Part shown: one piece after another, positions 37,788 through 48,339 of the stretch | Position numbering within the stretch: position 1 is the stretch's first letter | How the letters are laid out: every line of letters begins with the position of its first letter | Origin: a virus | Length of the DNA: 57,495 nucleotides | Virus record (IMG/VR): IMGVR_UViG_3300007344_000034 | Span: 1 to 57,495 of that record | Direction: 5' to 3' (one strand) | Program-made: the position numbers and the translations under genes | Notes under the pieces: generated by a model | Told to the model about the DNA's origin: nothing | The model's database searches: none | What the model saw: only the letters and a program-made list of their open reading frames with translations

Positions 37788-40700
37788 AATAGAACGAATA
37801 GTCCATACGACTCATGTTAATGGCGTCCCGCATTATTGGACTAATAGATACCCCATCAAACATTTCTGCAGAAGCCTTAATATGCTGCTTCATTGATTTA
37901 TCTAAGGTCTCCCCATCTATCGCTGCGTATGGATGCCGGTCGTTGTAGTCTAGTATTTCGTCTATAGCATCTGACATAGCGTCTAGATCCCCCGCACGAG
38001 CCGCGATGTAATACTTACGTAACAGCTTAGTACGTGTTGTGGTAACGGCTTTTTCTATGCGCTTATCCCGCAAATTACGTTCTTGCCGCGCTGTGTATTC
38101 AGCAGGTGGGAAGCCAAGAAGCTGAGCAGCTAGTTCACCGTGCGTCATGTCAGCATAAATGGGGTCGCCCCGACGAGTATATATACCGTCATCTTTTTGG
38201 TAACGCCCTATGGGCATAGCTTTGTAAGCATTTGATATAGCAGCGGGTAGCATATTTTCTATACCGCGTTCGATATTGCCCTCTTGGAGATCAGCCACCC
38301 CACGTGCGAACCGCTTACCCACACTTAGAGCAGGGCCACCCAGATAGAACAATAAATTTTCTTCTGGAGACGCATTAGTGTTGTATCTATTCTCTTGGAT
38401 AACAAGTCCTGTTAGCCGTACGCGACTAGCTACATCAAGCCCAGTAAGTTCGTTTAGTGGGCCTTTGAAATAAAATTCACCTATAGCTTTACGCACTACG
38501 GTGTCAAAATCATCTTCGTCTTCGTCAGCAAATGTGTTGTACGCAAGTGCTATGGCTCCGTATATAGGGATACCGTATACCCCTGCAAACAAAGCTGCCG
38601 ATCCATGCAAACCTACCAATTGCTTAAACGCCACGTTACGTTTTCGTTTAGTTTCCGCATCGGAACCCGGATACATGCCTTTCAGTAGGTCGCGTAAGGC
38701 CATAAACATCGTGGTATACATACGCACGCCGAAGCCTTTGTACATACCCGCTACACGCCCCACGTTTTGATTTGTATAACGCATGCCGGTTTCGATGACA
38801 GTTCCACCGTTAACCATTTGAGTTTTTTCGATAGCTTCTTCAATAGCTCGTTTTTTCACTACAGAGTCAGCCAGTTTACGATCTGCGGGACGAGCGTCGT
38901 TTAATTTCTTCTGGCGTTCAATAGCCATTTGATAAATAGCCATCAGCGTAACTTGACGGTTAAATCTTTCGCCGTGGTTGAACATAAACGCACTGAGTCC
39001 GGTAATCGTATCCAGTAGGTTCTTCTGCTCCCCCAGTGCTATAACGTCTGCTATGTAAGTCTGGTTTAACAAACCACGCCCGGAGGCTTCTTGAACTACA
39101 GGCGCTAGTTCCTCTAACAGCGCTCTCTGCCTAGCATCGGTTACAGTATCCATTACTGCAAAGTTACCTTGCTCATCTAGGGTGTAGTAGCTTTCTATAT
39201 TGTTTTTGAACACCCCTACTTGGTTCATAGCCTTACGTATAGCACCATATGCATTAGTGTATCCGTAGTCTGCCCCCAGATAAGGGAATGCAAACAACGG
39301 CACTTGTGACATATTCACCAAATAAGAAGACACGTTAAACCCGATAGTGAATAAGAAAGCGGACTGGTTAAGAGTCTTAGCTATTTCTTCTGCGCCCTTA
39401 AATCTTGCGCCTTCTCTAGCAAAGTTAATACGATCATTAAGCTCTCGGGTTACAACCCGTATAGAATCGTGATACTTTCTTTGCGCTCTTCTAGGGTTAC
39501 GTGACCCCGCTATTTCGATCATGCGCTGCATATACTCTACGGTAAGATTATTAGCCCGAGCTATGTCGTACAACGTAGAATTAGGGTTTCTTTCTATTAA
39601 GGCTTGCACTTGTTGATAAGTAGGTAGCGCAAAATTGTTTATAGTATTTTGATAAGCATTTAGCTCTTTAACCGCTTGCATACGCACGACTTGGCGCCCG
39701 AACTCAAAGGCGCGATTTTTAAGCGCTAGCAGTGAATTTGCTTCATAACCTAGTGTTCCCTTACGTTTTTGTAAGGACCGCGCAATAGCTGTTTGCGGTA
39801 GAGCATTTACAAATGTACGCAATACCTGTTCGCGCAAAGCTCTACCAGCCTCACCGCTGGTCTCTGGGTTGTTATTTAACGCTGTAAGCAAGGCGTTAAC
39901 AAAAGAAGATGGTGGGGACTCTTTAGCTACTTGCTCCATAGACCCAGAATCATCGGTACTAAAGGACTCGTTAATCACCGTTGGGTCGTTTGAAAGCTCT
40001 AATATAGCTCGTTCACGTTGTTTGTCAGTTTCAAAAAACCTTACAACATAGGGTTCCACACCTCTTTCGACTGAATTAGGGTCTAGATTGTAGGAAAGCA
40101 TGAACTTACCTACACGTTCTAATGGAAAGTAAACTTCTAACGTGTCTTGCTCGGCTAGTAACCTACTTATGAGCGTCTGCCGTACGCTAGCATCTTGGTC
40201 ACCGGGCATTATGTCTTTGAAAGTGGCTTGTATTATTTCCAACATTGATTTGCGTTGGTCAGAATAAAACTTGCGTAACCGGTTAAACATCTGTTGTCCG
40301 TTTACACCGCCTTTACCTACATCTCTGCCTATTTGATTCCATACTCGTTGCAAGTCATCCCATACATCGCCTAAATCTGTTACGTCATCCTTTGCCAGTT
40401 TCCCAGCATATTCAGACCTAGGTTTATTGGGGTCTATTTGGAAGATAGTTGCGCCAAATTCGCTGCTGTAAACAACAGCGTTAAATCTAGCTTCCGCCTG
40501 TGGGCCTACAGAATCAAACCACTCAGCAAGATTATCTACTTCGTCCTGAACTGCTTGATCTGATTTAACAAGCCTAGCGCGTTGAGTTTCAATGGAGCGC
40601 TGTACTTTAAACCCGGTCCTACCCATACCAAGCGCTTCGTATATTTGACTAACTGTAAGTAAATCAGCGGCACCAAGTAGTGTGCGTTGAGCAAACAGTC

Positions 40701-43700
40701 TAAAAGGCGAGCCCAAGAAACTAAGTATTTTATCAAGTAAGGACGCACGGTCTTTCTCAGATGCTTTCCTGCGCTGGTTAATCGCCATGTGTTTAAAGAT
40801 TTTTTTAACGCCACCACGATCACTGTTTAAGTACGCTGGAGCACCGCTTGCAGAATACGGAGCGGGGTCAATTATTGAGTCAATTAAGGTGTCTATTTCC
40901 GCTACTGTGGCTTCTGATCCTTTAGGTTCCAGCCCCATAACTCTACGTAATAGATTACGTATAGCTCGTATTATTTCTCTAGCCGCAGAAACCCGCTGTC
41001 CTTTAGCTGTAAGTCGCGCTACTTCTTTTCTAAACTCAACGTTGGATTTGAACTCAGCCACAAACTCTTCTAAAGATTGTGCGCCATAAGCGGTGCTTAG
41101 ACGGTTTTTCAAGCTGTCATATATAGTCCGTAGCCGCTTAACATGAATACTACCGGGCTTATTACGTATGGTGTCTAAGGTAATAGCATGGCCCATCTCA
41201 TGCATGATTGCATGAGCGGTAACACCCTCATCTGGGTTAATGCTAATAGTATTGGTGGTAGGATCAAATTTACCCGGTACAGGCTTGCCTTTAGCGTCAA
41301 CTAGCCCCGGAGTTAATTGTATTTTTGTAGTCCCTACATTCTCCATAAATTTACGGATTGTGCGGGCAAGCATTTTATTTGGTGTGCTTTGTTGCAACAA
41401 ATCTAACGTAAGCCTTAGATCTCCAGCTTTCAATGCTTGATACACGCTTGGGGGCACAAGCGCCTCAGATGCCATCAAAGCGTTGTATTCCAAATACACT
41501 TCAATTCCGTTGTCTGCTAATACGTCTTCAATAGCTTCAAAGTCATCATCAATAGGGCCAAACGTATCTCTAGCCTCTTTAATTAGCTGGTCCGTTTGTT
41601 CATCGGAAAACGCAGCTACGTCAATTTCGCCATCTCTCTTCTGTTGCTCTAGCTCTTTTATGACATCTTCTTCTTTTATTAAATCAATCTCTGAGGCTTC
41701 TACACGCTCGGCTCGGCTTAGAGGTTGGCCGTCTTTAGCCTCTACTTTTTTATACCGCCCCAGTGCACGTTGCTCTCTTATTACGTCTCGTATTTCATCA
41801 GTCTCAAAAGCGCGGGTAATAGCTAAGTCGCCGCCGTATATAGTAACCACATCAGCAAAAGAAGGCTCCCCTGCTAGCTTAACGGTGTCGTTAAGCACGA
41901 TAGCTACAGCCAAATCATTGAGTCCTTCCAAGAAGCCACCACGAGCTAGCTGGCTAGTAAGCAAGTTTTTACGTTCGTTCTTGCTAGCTACTGGAGTTTT
42001 AGCGCCTAGTTGCTTACGTAAGTTTTCAGTTTCTTTATTAAGCTCAACTACTCCTTCTGCTGCTAGCCTAGCGTCTTCTATACGACGCTGTTCCACATGA
42101 TCTACAGCTTCTGCTGCTGCGTTAGGCTTAATAAACGCATCAGGGTCCATATTCATGTTGTTGTAAGCAGCGAGAATAGTTAGGCGGCTGCGACGCCATG
42201 CCGCTAAACGCTCAGAAAGTAGGTTCCTAACTTCTTTACTTCCGTATTGGCGTAAATACTTAGCAGCGGCGAGTGCTGTGGGCCGATGGTATAGCCCTCT
42301 GTTAATTTCTCGCGCTTCAAAATACTGTTCACTTTCGCCTAATTCTCTACGCGCTTGATCCTGTAATTTTTGAGATATTTTACCTTCAGGTTTTCCAAGG
42401 TGCTCCCTTACCTGCGCTAAGCTAATTGTTGGTTGGGCTACCTGATCGGTGTATACGGGAGCAGGAGCTTTACCTTCTTCATATTTTACTTTCTTACTTA
42501 ACGGATAAACTATGTCGTATGCGATGTAGTTAATTACATCTTCAGGACGATCTGACTTAGACGCATAGATACGCAGAGCATTGTAAGGATTTAACTTAGC
42601 ATCGTTAGCGTCTGGGTAACCGCCGTTTCTTGCGTTGTCTATTACTTCTGTGTCTGCTTCTGATAGGGCATCGGGGACTACATTTGCGTTTTCTAGCTGT
42701 TCAGATTTATCTTTGCCTAACGCTTTTTGTTCGGCGCGTAGCCGATTCGCTATTTCGTTAGTACGTTTTAAGCTAGCGCCGCTTTGAGAAAGCCTTTCTT
42801 GTTGCCCTTCTCTAGCTTCAGTTTGTAAAACATCTAAATCTTGCGTAGCGTTATCAAGCGCAACTTTTTCTGCGGACTCTTGTAAATAGCTAGCCGCTTC
42901 ACTATCTAGTTGTTCAGGAGTAAGGCTGGGTTGTAGTCTTTGTATTAAACGTCTGGCTTCTCTGGCAGCGGTGTTGTATTTACTCGCCGCCACTTGTTTT
43001 TTCTGACGAGCGTAGCTAACAAGCCCCTCAATGTTGGCTATACGTTGATTTTCCGGAGTAGTCTCTTCTTCCGGCGCTAGACCTAATGCGGCTTTTTCCG
43101 CGTTTGGGTCAGTAGTGTCTTTAAACTTAATTTTAGACGCTTTAGCTTTTTCTTCTGCTTGCAGTTCTTTAAACTCAGGACTGTTAACAACGTCATCCAG
43201 CTCGCCTTCCCGCGCTAGATTATCAACCACATTCTGTTCTAGCAGTGCCTGCGCTTCTTCAACAGTTTGGCCAGTTTCTTCTGCATATTCAGCAAGTTTT
43301 TTAGGATCGTTTAGCAGTTCGCGGCGTTTGTCTTGCTCTTCTTTTACACTCTGCTGCTCAGCTAACACTCCACGAGCAGTTTGAGTACGAGTCGTTTCTA
43401 CCGTAGTCTCACCTTCTGGCGTAGTCCGCTCAATTGTAGTTTCAGTAGTTTTTGGTTGCTCTCGCTGTGCTTCAGCGTCTTGTTCCTGTTGTGAACGCTC
43501 TTGCTCAAGCAACGCTTCTAAATCGGAAACCCTCGCTGCTTCTTCCGCTGTCTTTTCTGCTGTTATTTTTTTCTCAGCTTCTTTTGTTCGCACTCTCGCT
43601 TCTTCTACGCCCGCGATAGCGTTGTCAAGTTTTGCCTTTAACTCAGGCTGCGCTTCAGCTACCTGTAGCTCCGCTTCTTCAGGAGACAAATTTTGGTCAA

Positions 43701-45021
43701 CAACTAACTCACTTATGCGAGCGTTATACTCTGCTTGGGTAGCATCTAGTAAAGCATCCGCACTATCCGCGTCTTGTTTAGCGGCTCCCACTTCTGCATC
43801 GGCCACGGTGGACTCAGGGCGGAGTTTTGCAAGCATTTCTTCTGCTGTCGTTTGCCCCGCTGGCGGTGCCTCTGGTTCAGCTTCAGTTGTGGTAGCTCCT
43901 TCAGGGCGAAGTCTAGCTAGTAGCTCTTCTGCCGCAACCTCTCCGGGGCCACGATCATCAACTACAGGAGCTGGTTCTGCAGGTGGTGTGGATGGCGGGG
44001 GTGTAGTAGGAGTTTCGGGGCCACGAGGTATACCGGCTATACCACCAAGCGGCGCGGCAGCGAAACCTTCCATAGAGGCTTGAGCCGCTACACCTGCACC
44101 TAAATCAACATCAAACCCTTCACGTTGCAATGCAAGATTCTGTGCAAATTTTTCTTGCCCAGCCTGAATAGATTCAGGAATTGCTTCTGCGACCGTGCCT
44201 TTTGCTAGGCGTGCTGCTATGTTACCGGACAGTTTTTTTACTAAAATTCTTTCGAGCGGCCCTACTGCGGCACCTGCGCCAAGGAGCGTACCCAAAAGAA
44301 TTTGGTCTATGTTTTCGCCACCATAAGCCTGTGCTTGTTCTGCTGCGGCGGCAGCGCGTTCAGGGTCCACCCCTTCTTTTAATAACTCACTTTCTACAGC
44401 GTCATACACGCCACCTTTTACAATACCTGCTCCAGTTACAGCACCGAGCCCAACAAGCGCGGGTGTCCCTAGTAAGCTAGTTGCAATAAAAGGTATGGCG
44501 CTACCGCCAGCTTGCGAAATAATTCCACTAGGATCTGCGGCTACCGCTTGTAAACCCGCGATAAGCTCTTCTTTAATCCCTTTACCTTCTGCATCCGCGA
44601 TGATCTGTGCGGCGCGTTCGGCGTCAGCTTGCCCTTCGGCGGATAGTAAAGCGGCTAAATGCTTATCCGCTCGCTTCATAAATTTAGATGCGTCGCTACT
44701 AGCACCACCAAATGCGTCAATAGCTGCGTCAACTATGGTTAAAGTTCCCCGCTGAACTCCTATACCAATATCCGCTAATGATTCACCAAAAGAAGCATCG
44801 GACTCTTGTACCCGTCTAAATTCATCCTGCGCGGCTTTAGTTCTTGCTTCAGCAGCGGCTAGGTTTTCCTGCATCTGCTGATCTATGGGATCTACAGAAT
44901 CAGTTGCGGGCGCAGACAATTGTTGATTAAGTAAAGCAGCTAACTGAGCATCAGTAGCACCTTCGGGGCCTTCTACATCAAACTTACGTCCGTCTTTTAA
45001 CGCTAATTCGTAGATTGGCAT
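37786..45021 (-). CDS. giant polyvalent internal virion / ejection protein with HExxH
   Basis: 2411 residues. The N-terminus (YELALKDGRKFDVEGPEGAT) is a small module shared by large phage virion proteins. Residues ~90-330 are Ala/Gly-rich with amphipathic stretches such as GSAIPFIATSLLGTPALVGL. ~350-900 are Glu/Gln/Ala-rich coiled coils. A metallopeptidase-like motif MHEMGH with GVTAHAI lies at ~1270. The remaining half is helical, with FAGVYGIPIYGAIALAYNTF possibly membrane-active. No classical tape-measure repeats. Likely ejected with DNA, as in polyvalent proteins of podoviruses; lytic transglycosylase or RNA polymerase motifs were not seen. Confidence 0.75.
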   Translation of the reverse strand: MPIYELALKDGRKFDVEGPEGATDAQLAALLNQQLSAPATDSVDPIDQQMQENLAAAEARTKAAQDEFRRVQESDASFGESLADIGIGVQRGTLTIVDAAIDAFGGASSDASKFMKRADKHLAALLSAEGQADAERAAQIIADAEGKGIKEELIAGLQAVAADPSGIISQAGGSAIPFIATSLLGTPALVGLGAVTGAGIVKGGVYDAVESELLKEGVDPERAAAAAEQAQAYGGENIDQILLGTLLGAGAAVGPLERILVKKLSGNIAARLAKGTVAEAIPESIQAGQEKFAQNLALQREGFDVDLGAGVAAQASMEGFAAAPLGGIAGIPRGPETPTTPPPSTPPAEPAPVVDDRGPGEVAAEELLARLRPEGATTTEAEPEAPPAGQTTAEEMLAKLRPESTVADAEVGAAKQDADSADALLDATQAEYNARISELVVDQNLSPEEAELQVAEAQPELKAKLDNAIAGVEEARVRTKEAEKKITAEKTAEEAARVSDLEALLEQERSQQEQDAEAQREQPKTTETTIERTTPEGETTVETTRTQTARGVLAEQQSVKEEQDKRRELLNDPKKLAEYAEETGQTVEEAQALLEQNVVDNLAREGELDDVVNSPEFKELQAEEKAKASKIKFKDTTDPNAEKAALGLAPEEETTPENQRIANIEGLVSYARQKKQVAASKYNTAAREARRLIQRLQPSLTPEQLDSEAASYLQESAEKVALDNATQDLDVLQTEAREGQQERLSQSGASLKRTNEIANRLRAEQKALGKDKSEQLENANVVPDALSEADTEVIDNARNGGYPDANDAKLNPYNALRIYASKSDRPEDVINYIAYDIVYPLSKKVKYEEGKAPAPVYTDQVAQPTISLAQVREHLGKPEGKISQKLQDQARRELGESEQYFEAREINRGLYHRPTALAAAKYLRQYGSKEVRNLLSERLAAWRRSRLTILAAYNNMNMDPDAFIKPNAAAEAVDHVEQRRIEDARLAAEGVVELNKETENLRKQLGAKTPVASKNERKNLLTSQLARGGFLEGLNDLAVAIVLNDTVKLAGEPSFADVVTIYGGDLAITRAFETDEIRDVIREQRALGRYKKVEAKDGQPLSRAERVEASEIDLIKEEDVIKELEQQKRDGEIDVAAFSDEQTDQLIKEARDTFGPIDDDFEAIEDVLADNGIEVYLEYNALMASEALVPPSVYQALKAGDLRLTLDLLQQSTPNKMLARTIRKFMENVGTTKIQLTPGLVDAKGKPVPGKFDPTTNTISINPDEGVTAHAIMHEMGHAITLDTIRNKPGSIHVKRLRTIYDSLKNRLSTAYGAQSLEEFVAEFKSNVEFRKEVARLTAKGQRVSAAREIIRAIRNLLRRVMGLEPKGSEATVAEIDTLIDSIIDPAPYSASGAPAYLNSDRGGVKKIFKHMAINQRRKASEKDRASLLDKILSFLGSPFRLFAQRTLLGAADLLTVSQIYEALGMGRTGFKVQRSIETQRARLVKSDQAVQDEVDNLAEWFDSVGPQAEARFNAVVYSSEFGATIFQIDPNKPRSEYAGKLAKDDVTDLGDVWDDLQRVWNQIGRDVGKGGVNGQQMFNRLRKFYSDQRKSMLEIIQATFKDIMPGDQDASVRQTLISRLLAEQDTLEVYFPLERVGKFMLSYNLDPNSVERGVEPYVVRFFETDKQRERAILELSNDPTVINESFSTDDSGSMEQVAKESPPSSFVNALLTALNNNPETSGEAGRALREQVLRTFVNALPQTAIARSLQKRKGTLGYEANSLLALKNRAFEFGRQVVRMQAVKELNAYQNTINNFALPTYQQVQALIERNPNSTLYDIARANNLTVEYMQRMIEIAGSRNPRRAQRKYHDSIRVVTRELNDRINFAREGARFKGAEEIAKTLNQSAFLFTIGFNVSSYLVNMSQVPLFAFPYLGADYGYTNAYGAIRKAMNQVGVFKNNIESYYTLDEQGNFAVMDTVTDARQRALLEELAPVVQEASGRGLLNQTYIADVIALGEQKNLLDTITGLSAFMFNHGERFNRQVTLMAIYQMAIERQKKLNDARPADRKLADSVVKKRAIEEAIEKTQMVNGGTVIETGMRYTNQNVGRVAGMYKGFGVRMYTTMFMALRDLLKGMYPGSDAETKRKRNVAFKQLVGLHGSAALFAGVYGIPIYGAIALAYNTFADEDEDDFDTVVRKAIGEFYFKGPLNELTGLDVASRVRLTGLVIQENRYNTNASPEENLLFYLGGPALSVGKRFARGVADLQEGNIERGIENMLPAAISNAYKAMPIGRYQKDDGIYTRRGDPIYADMTHGELAAQLLGFPPAEYTARQERNLRDKRIEKAVTTTRTKLLRKYYIAARAGDLDAMSDAIDEILDYNDRHPYAAIDGETLDKSMKQHIKASAEMFDGVSISPIMRDAINMSRMDYSFY

Positions 45022-45036
45022 ACGTTCTCCCTATGC

Positions 45037-47385
45037 CTACTTAACTCGTGAGCTTGCTATGTCGCCCGGAGCAACAGTATTTGGTAATAACTGCCTCTGT
45101 ATTCCAGCGAGTTCATTTTCTCGTTGTCTCAATAATCTATTTAGCCCCGACGTTCTTCTCTCAATTTCTTCATCTAGTTTTGCTTTCAGCGCTTGGTACT
45201 CCGCAACTACTTTGTCACTCGCGTCAGGAGCACTGGCTTGCATTTCTAATTTTGGTAGTTTCAAAAATTGTTGTGAATTTCTTACGTCATCGGCAACGTC
45301 GTTAATATCAGTTTGTATTTTTCTTATACCCTCTAGACTGCTTGATCGCGTAGAGCTGAGTCTAGTAAGTAGATTAGCTTCAGCCTGTCCTTCCGCAATG
45401 GCTTGAGTAGCAGCGGCCTTTTTCATACCAACACGTTCTGTAACATCAGCGCTATACAAACTCGCTGCAACTGAATTGGCATTAGTAGCCAACTGAGTCG
45501 CGGTTTGACGTATAGAGTTAGCACGTTGCCCGTACACTTGAGCAAGAAGCCTATCTGTAGCTGCCTTCTCTTTAGCATCCATTTGCTCAAGGCTAAGACC
45601 GAGCTGTAAGAGTTCACGATCTTCTTTCTTAGCGGCTGTAATTGAATCTGCGTATTGCTTAGTAGCTGGAAGTGCGGCTTTACCAAGCGCTTGCAACGCT
45701 GTTTGTCCGCCACCTTGGCCGAGCATGCCAAGCCCCGCTTGCAATAACGCCATGCTAAACGCTTCTTTCTTAGCTGACTTGAAGCGTGCGTCACGGTCCT
45801 TAACCAATGCTTCCATTTCTTTACGGAACTCGCCCTTGGCCGCGGGCTTCATAATTTCTTCAATCTTCTTATTAAAGTCGCCGTCAGCCTCTGTAAGTAA
45901 AGAATCAAATTTGTCGGTAATTGCTTTGCTTTGTTCTTGAATAGCGGTAAGCGCCGCAGACGCTGCTGTAGGATCAGTGGCTTCAACCTTCGGAGCATTA
46001 ACTTTCTCAACCACCTCCTGAACATTATTTATTTGATCTGAAACTGATTCTGATCCTGATTCAGTCTGTGCAGCGGCTCTCAATTCCGCTTCTTTCTTCT
46101 CTAGTTCCGCTACTTTTGCTAGAGCCTCATCGCCTTTAAGCATTGTGCCTTCTTTAGGTACAAACGTGCTTTCCGCTTCCGCTGCTTTAGCTGCTTGTTC
46201 AGCTTCAAATTTAGCTCTAACGTCGTCACGGGTAGGCATCCGATCAGTATCTTGGTCTTGGAATCTACGACCTTTTAACCAATCTGGTATAAGACCTACA
46301 TTAGCTCGTCTTTCAGACATCCGCATTACGTTGTCTTGCATTTCTTGTTGAGCAGCAGTTAGCGGTACAGCATCCACCCCAAAATCTCTAGCCTCTTGCG
46401 TGCTTGCTAGCCCCGCTGGAGCCTCTGTTTGTTTAGGAGTCATTGCACGAGTTTTTCCTAGGATAGCTTCTGCACGAGCGATGGTGCCCTCATCCCCTAA
46501 CCCAAATGAACCTATACCTGCAGGTACATTAGAAGCTATCTTTTTGCCCTGTTCCACCGCGCCTAGAAGCCCAGCATCGTCCGTGCTAGAAACTTGACGC
46601 TGTAGCCTTTTAGCGTCCTGTGTGTCCGCCCGCATGTTATTAAGGTATGCATCGAATCCGGGAAGGGTAAATCCAGAAGATTCTTCGACTGGAGCAGTAT
46701 CCACAGGATTAGCGGCAGCGATACGTGCTTGCCTTGCTGCCTCTCCGGGAACTGCCGCTGGCTCAGCGTTTTTGAGTTGGTCAAACAGGTTCGTTTCAGT
46801 AAGAGGCGCTGCGCCGGTGAAGCTAGCGTCTTGGTTTAGACGAGAGTCAGTTACAGCCTGTCCGCCGGGGCTAGTCACGGCGCCCATTTTTTTAATGTTT
46901 TCTATCTGAGCGTTAATCTCAGCCCGTTCTTGAGCACTGCCAGCAGCCATATATGCTTGCCCAAGCTGAGCTAGTAGCTGTTCTTTACTTAGTACGGCTC
47001 CTTTGCTAAAGCTAACAATACCACCCGGTGCATAATTACCTTCAACGTAGTCAATAGAATTAACACCGCCGCCCATAGCCATACGAGGCATCTGTTGTGG
47101 CATGCCCATCTGAGGTGGACGCTGAGCCATCTGCTGCGCCTGTGGCGTAGCCGCCATACCCTGTGGTGGCATCTGTGGCTGTGGGTTCATAACCTGTTCA
47201 GCGACGGTAGGCTGTTGAGCTTGCTCTTGCGCCGCTGCGTTACGCATGCGGTCGATAAACATACCTGCCATAACTGCTTCAGTAGGAGCAATTAACCCCT
47301 GTGCTGCAGCTTGTTGAATTTTCTTCTTGTTACCACCGTACTTCTTGGCGATTTCTTCAGGAGCTGTGATGCTATATGCGTTCAT
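45037..47385 (-). CDS. internal virion-like protein, Ala/Gln-rich, 782 aa
   Basis: 782 residues. The N-terminal region has PEEIAKKYGGNKKKIQQAAA, then Met/Pro/Gln-rich low-complexity sequence (QQMAQRPPQMGMPQQMPRMA) and GGIVSFSKGA, a motif (APGGIVSF-like) found in many marine phage virion proteins. The C-terminal half is long Ala-rich coiled coil (LLQAGLGMLGQGGGQTALQA then DRELLQLGLSLEQM). Overall composition matches ejection-type proteins. It is immediately upstream of the giant protein gene; both probably form the DNA-delivery channel. Confidence 0.65.
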   Translation of the reverse strand: MNAYSITAPEEIAKKYGGNKKKIQQAAAQGLIAPTEAVMAGMFIDRMRNAAAQEQAQQPTVAEQVMNPQPQMPPQGMAATPQAQQMAQRPPQMGMPQQMPRMAMGGGVNSIDYVEGNYAPGGIVSFSKGAVLSKEQLLAQLGQAYMAAGSAQERAEINAQIENIKKMGAVTSPGGQAVTDSRLNQDASFTGAAPLTETNLFDQLKNAEPAAVPGEAARQARIAAANPVDTAPVEESSGFTLPGFDAYLNNMRADTQDAKRLQRQVSSTDDAGLLGAVEQGKKIASNVPAGIGSFGLGDEGTIARAEAILGKTRAMTPKQTEAPAGLASTQEARDFGVDAVPLTAAQQEMQDNVMRMSERRANVGLIPDWLKGRRFQDQDTDRMPTRDDVRAKFEAEQAAKAAEAESTFVPKEGTMLKGDEALAKVAELEKKEAELRAAAQTESGSESVSDQINNVQEVVEKVNAPKVEATDPTAASAALTAIQEQSKAITDKFDSLLTEADGDFNKKIEEIMKPAAKGEFRKEMEALVKDRDARFKSAKKEAFSMALLQAGLGMLGQGGGQTALQALGKAALPATKQYADSITAAKKEDRELLQLGLSLEQMDAKEKAATDRLLAQVYGQRANSIRQTATQLATNANSVAASLYSADVTERVGMKKAAATQAIAEGQAEANLLTRLSSTRSSSLEGIRKIQTDINDVADDVRNSQQFLKLPKLEMQASAPDASDKVVAEYQALKAKLDEEIERRTSGLNRLLRQRENELAGIQRQLLPNTVAPGDIASSRVK

Positions 47386-47388
47386 CTC

Positions 47389-48339
47389 TTATCGTCCCAA
47401 GTTATACAGACCAAGAGCAGACAGTCCGAGACCACCTACCTGCTGTAGCATTGATGGAGGCTGGGCATACGCAGTCTGCGTAGAACCCATTTGTACTGGC
47501 AAGCCACGAAGAATCGAGCTGTAGAAGCCAAGCTGTTCTTGCGGATAATCACGCTGGCGTAAGAAGTCAGAATACGACATATCCATACGCTGTTGGTCAA
47601 GCGCACGTTGCTCACCGGCAGACGCAGCCTGTGCCTGCAACCGTTGTAGGTTTGCGGCCTGTTCTTGTGTACCTAATTGACCAAGCTGGGCGCCCATTTG
47701 GCCGACTTGCCCTAAACCCTGCAGTCCAGTCTGGATGCCCTGTAATCCCAGTTGCGAACCAAACTGTTGTGCCTGTTGGGCTGCTTCAAAACCTTTTTGA
47801 GAGCCAGCCGCTTGGATATTAGCAAGTTGTGACCCTAGATTACGTTCTCTTTCGGTCTGTGCCAAGAGTTGTCTTGCACCGCCGTACGTTCCTTGTCTAG
47901 CCGCCCCTAGGCTCGCACCTAGTTGTTGCTTCTGTGCATCACGAATAGCAGATTGCTTTTGTACGTCTACAACATTCTGCATATAAGGAGACATATAAGA
48001 CTGGATCTGACTTGGATCGGTAGCCATCTGAGCGTACTGCTGACCAGCGCCCATAGCCTGTGCGCCCGCGCCTAACGAACCTAGCCCTGCGGCTGTCGTC
48101 ATCTGATTAGCGCCTTGGAACTGCCCCGGAGTCTGCATACCAGCAACTTCGCCCTGTACGGCTTGCTGTTCTGGTGTGAACCCAGCAATACGCTGACCTT
48201 GGTATGGCGTGTAATCCCTGTAGGATTCAGCCTGAGTCCGTTGCAAAAGATTCTCAAAATACGGACGAGCGTATTCCGGCAGGTTAGTCTGCGTTACTGT
48301 TTGGCTGCTTGGTTGTGAAGGTCCGCTACCCTTACCCAT
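47389..48339 (-). CDS. Gln-rich internal virion-like protein, 316 aa
   Basis: 316 residues. The opening TNLPEYARPYFENLLQRTQ and YTPYQGQRIAGFTPEQQAVQ match a family I know from marine podoviruses. The middle is Gln/Ala/Gly-rich helix (GSQLGLQGIQTGLQGLGQVG), consistent with a coiled or membrane-inserting ejection protein. Its start overlaps the previous gene by a few bases. Function inferred from context and composition. Confidence 0.6.
   Translation of the reverse strand: MGKGSGPSQPSSQTVTQTNLPEYARPYFENLLQRTQAESYRDYTPYQGQRIAGFTPEQQAVQGEVAGMQTPGQFQGANQMTTAAGLGSLGAGAQAMGAGQQYAQMATDPSQIQSYMSPYMQNVVDVQKQSAIRDAQKQQLGASLGAARQGTYGGARQLLAQTERERNLGSQLANIQAAGSQKGFEAAQQAQQFGSQLGLQGIQTGLQGLGQVGQMGAQLGQLGTQEQAANLQRLQAQAASAGEQRALDQQRMDMSYSDFLRQRDYPQEQLGFYSSILRGLPVQMGSTQTAYAQPPSMLQQVGGLGLSALGLYNLGR

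Noticed and set aside
43115-44480. Long Ser/Ala-rich plus-strand frames opposite the giant virion gene
   Set aside because: These are antisense shadows of Glu/Ala-rich coiled-coil coding sequence, with low-complexity products and no ribosome sites.
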